Assembly (NCBI RefSeq): GCF_900163655.1 | Contig: NZ_FWFG01000048.1 | Coordinates: 1-64,000, forward strand | Origin: Brachybacterium nesterenkovii | Lineage (GTDB): Bacteria > Actinomycetota > Actinomycetes > Actinomycetales > Dermabacteraceae | Direction of reading: 5' to 3' | Length of the DNA: 64,000 nucleotides | Shown: positions 59,355 through 64,000 of the stretch, piece after piece | How the letters are laid out: each line of letters starts with the position of its first letter | How positions within the stretch are numbered: the stretch's first letter is position 1 | Notes under the pieces: model-generated | Told to the model about the DNA's origin: nothing | What the model saw: the letters and a program-made list of their open reading frames with translations, nothing else | Database searches by the model: none | Position numbers and translations under genes: made by a program

Positions 59355-59927
59355 TCAGCGTCCGGTTCCGGCGCCCTTCAGCACGCCGTCCCGCACGGCA
59401 CCGTCCCCGAGCACGCCGCTCGTGCACGCACCGTCCCCCAGCGCGGCCAGCTCCTCCCCCGTCAGATGCCCCGTCACCGGAGCCTCGGGGGCGTCCTCGA
59501 GCGGCCCTGTGGAGGGGTCGAGGACCAGACGGCCGGAGCCCGCGGGACTGAGACGGTCCGCGGCGACGAGCACGATCCGCCCTCCCCAGCGCCCGATCGC
59601 GACCGACAGCGCCGCGACCTCCCCCGTCCTGTCGACGCGGAAGACGTCGTGGACGCGGCCGAGTCGACGTCCGCGCACGTCGACGACGGTCGCGCTCGAC
59701 AGGGTGCCGGGGTCCGGCGCTGCCGCGCTCGATCCGGTCACCGCCCGGGTCCCCGCATCTCCGGCGGTCGAGCCCGCCCCGGTCGAGCCGACCCCCGCAG
59801 GGTCCGTCCCGGTCGAGTGATACCCAGCCGCAGCGGCCGGGCCCGGTACCGGCCGGGAGCTCACCGCATCGTCCGACCGTCCGCGCGCGGCCGCCGCGTC
59901 ATCCGCGGACTGCTCGGCGCCTGCCAT
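59355..59927 (-). CDS. PRC-barrel domain protein
   Basis: A 190-residue protein. A low-complexity Ala/Gly/Ser/Thr-rich stretch (about residues 1-75) precedes a PRC-barrel domain: LSSATVVDVRGRRLGRV, VAALSVAIGRWGGRIVLV and a following VLD strand. PRC barrels serve in RNA processing (RimM), photosynthesis and protein-protein contacts. There is no signal peptide. ATG 59927 comes one base past the TetR stop (TGACATG), so translation is coupled to it. Confidence 0.7.
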   Translation of the reverse strand: MAGAEQSADDAAAARGRSDDAVSSRPVPGPAAAAGYHSTGTDPAGVGSTGAGSTAGDAGTRAVTGSSAAAPDPGTLSSATVVDVRGRRLGRVHDVFRVDRTGEVAALSVAIGRWGGRIVLVAADRLSPAGSGRLVLDPSTGPLEDAPEAPVTGHLTGEELAALGDGACTSGVLGDGAVRDGVLKGAGTGR

Positions 59928-59928
59928 G

Positions 59929-60744
59929 TCAGCGGCGCATCAGCGCCAGCAGCGCGAGGTAATCGGGCCCCGCGACGCCGGCGCTCGAGGACTGCACCGC
60001 GCCGATCGTCGCCTCCCGCGTGGCCAGGGAGATGGTGGCGCTGACGAGCATGCGCGCCGCCCAGGCCAGATCGAGGCCCTCGCGCAGCTGCTCGCGCTTG
60101 TCGAAGGTGCGCAGGACGTGTTCGAGGATGTGCTCGTAGACGCGGCGCAGGCGGATGATCCGCATCCGGCCCGGGAACTCCGGGTCGATGGCCTCGGTCG
60201 CGAGCACCGCGAGCAGGAGGATCTGGTGGGCGTCAGTGGCGAAGTCCCGGGCCACGGTGCGCTCGAAGCGCTCCACCGAGGTCTCGATGCTCTGGATCTG
60301 GTCGATGGCGTGCTGGGCGTGGCCCTCGAGGTCGTCGATCACCGCGTCCAGCAGGGCGTCCTTGGACTTGAAGTAGTGGAGCATCCCCGGGTGGGAGATG
60401 CCGACCCGGGCGGAGATCTCGCGCAGGCTCGCCCCGCGGTATCCGTGGATCGCGAAGAGCTCCGCGGCGGCGTCGATGATCTCCCGGCGGCGGCCGTTCG
60501 ACGCTCCCTGGCGCGGCCGGACACCGGCCGTCGGGGCGGGGCCGGAGCCCGAGGCGGAGTCGAGGGTCGCGATGGCGTGCGCCATCCAGCCCGGGGACAC
60601 GGCGAAGCCGTGGTCCTGGACGCCCAGCGCGTCACCGGCCCGGTCGCTCATCGCGGTCGCGGGGTCAGCCACGGACGGGGAGTGGGGGAATTTGCCCGGG
60701 TCGAGCGGCGCGATGCCGCCCTCGGAGTCGAGTGGAGTGCTCAT
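59929..60744 (-). CDS. TetR-family transcriptional regulator with long N-terminal extension
   Basis: A 271-residue regulator. The helix-turn-helix begins at about residue 84: REIIDAAAELFAIHGYRGAS, then LREISARVGISHPGMLHYF. The C-terminal ligand domain is helical. About 80 Gly/Pro/Ala-rich residues come before the DNA-binding domain, which is unusual for TetR proteins; internal Met codons (for example at MAHAIAT) could be the true start. It is co-transcribed with the PRC-barrel gene. A candidate operator lies 35 bases upstream. Confidence 0.86.
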   Translation of the reverse strand: MSTPLDSEGGIAPLDPGKFPHSPSVADPATAMSDRAGDALGVQDHGFAVSPGWMAHAIATLDSASGSGPAPTAGVRPRQGASNGRRREIIDAAAELFAIHGYRGASLREISARVGISHPGMLHYFKSKDALLDAVIDDLEGHAQHAIDQIQSIETSVERFERTVARDFATDAHQILLLAVLATEAIDPEFPGRMRIIRLRRVYEHILEHVLRTFDKREQLREGLDLAWAARMLVSATISLATREATIGAVQSSSAGVAGPDYLALLALMRR

Positions 60745-60778
60745 CGTCCCGCCACCATAGCGCCGGGGGAGGCCGATC

Positions 60779-60793
60779 TACCGGTCGGTCGGA
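60779..60793 (-). promoter_or_regulatory. Possible TetR operator
   Basis: TACCGGTCGGTCGGA contains overlapping ACCGGT and CGGTCGG elements seen in many TetR-type operators (for example ACCGACCGGTCGGT). It lies 35 bases upstream of the TetR start, so autoregulation is plausible. Symmetry is incomplete. Confidence 0.3.
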
Positions 60794-60823
60794 ACTGCTC
60801 GCGCCGACGCCCGCGATCGGGTA

Positions 60824-64000
<3,177 letters not shown>

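Noticed and set aside
59929-59953. Stop-codon segment repeat at the TetR gene end (TCAGCG twice)
   Set aside because: Only six bases match and the second is inside the coding region; likely chance.

Overview
The window is a 64 kb chromosomal segment of a very GC-rich bacterium (roughly 70% or more G+C by eye, with strong third-position G/C). Actinobacterial traits include twin-arginine and lipobox signals, GTG and TTG starts, terminators without U tracts, a DtxR/IdeR-type iron box, a CsoR-type copper box, a MoxR-DUF58-transglutaminase cluster, and an FprA-type ferredoxin reductase. Gene content suggests a member of the Micrococcales, plausibly Dermabacteraceae such as Brachybacterium. That placement is inference. 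I see no rRNA, CRISPR array, prophage or transposase.

Layout. 0-4 kb: the iron-uptake operon efeU-efeO-efeB (minus strand, efeB cut by the window start) behind an iron box, then tRNA-Thr(TGT). 4.5-8.2 kb: a membrane-anchored DsbA-like thioredoxin and a large Ser/Thr kinase with a multi-span C-terminus. 8.3-11.2 kb: copper chaperone copZ and exporter copA behind a CsoR-like operator. 11.4-17.5 kb: AIM24 protein, formate/nitrite channel, ferredoxin-NADP reductase, QorB-like reductase and AlaA-like aminotransferase. 17.8-26.4 kb: GH36 alpha-galactosidase, DUF4126 protein, a conserved unknown, DUF47/PhoU-like regulator with PiT phosphate permease, a small membrane protein and phosphoglucomutase. 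26.7-31.8 kb: a Thr/Pro-rich surface stalk, low-molecular-weight tyrosine phosphatase, two GNAT acetyltransferases around a DUF2183 protein, and an aldo/keto reductase. 31.8-40 kb: polar amino-acid ABC importer, YVTN beta-propeller protein and a heterodimeric ABC exporter. 40-49.4 kb: DUF6318-like protein, methyltransferase, DUF456 protein, SbcC and SbcD, and type II NADH dehydrogenase. 49.5-59.2 kb: TgpA-like transglutaminase, DUF58, MoxR, then dTDP-rhamnose genes (an rmlC-rmlD fusion, rmlB, rmlA). 59.3-64 kb: PRC-barrel protein, TetR regulator, asd and lysC.

Links between genes. Phosphoglucomutase supplies glucose-1-phosphate, the substrate of RmlA, so the two sugar loci are metabolically joined. 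asd and lysC carry out the first two steps of the aspartate family. EfeUOB and CopZA are metal-homeostasis units, each with a recognisable operator, but neither regulator gene lies in the window.

Most unusual. First, two related hairpin elements (57026-57093 and 58215-58286) flank a frameshifted gene with an AbiEi-like N-terminus and a DUF559 nuclease-like C-terminus, lying between rmlB and rmlA. Their arms are similar in sequence while their apical stems differ but still pair. Second, at six gene ends the segment holding the stop codon is copied once or more just downstream (efeO, copZ, the aminotransferase, the 20991 gene, the ABC ATPase, the ABC exporter). I know of no described system matching either pattern.
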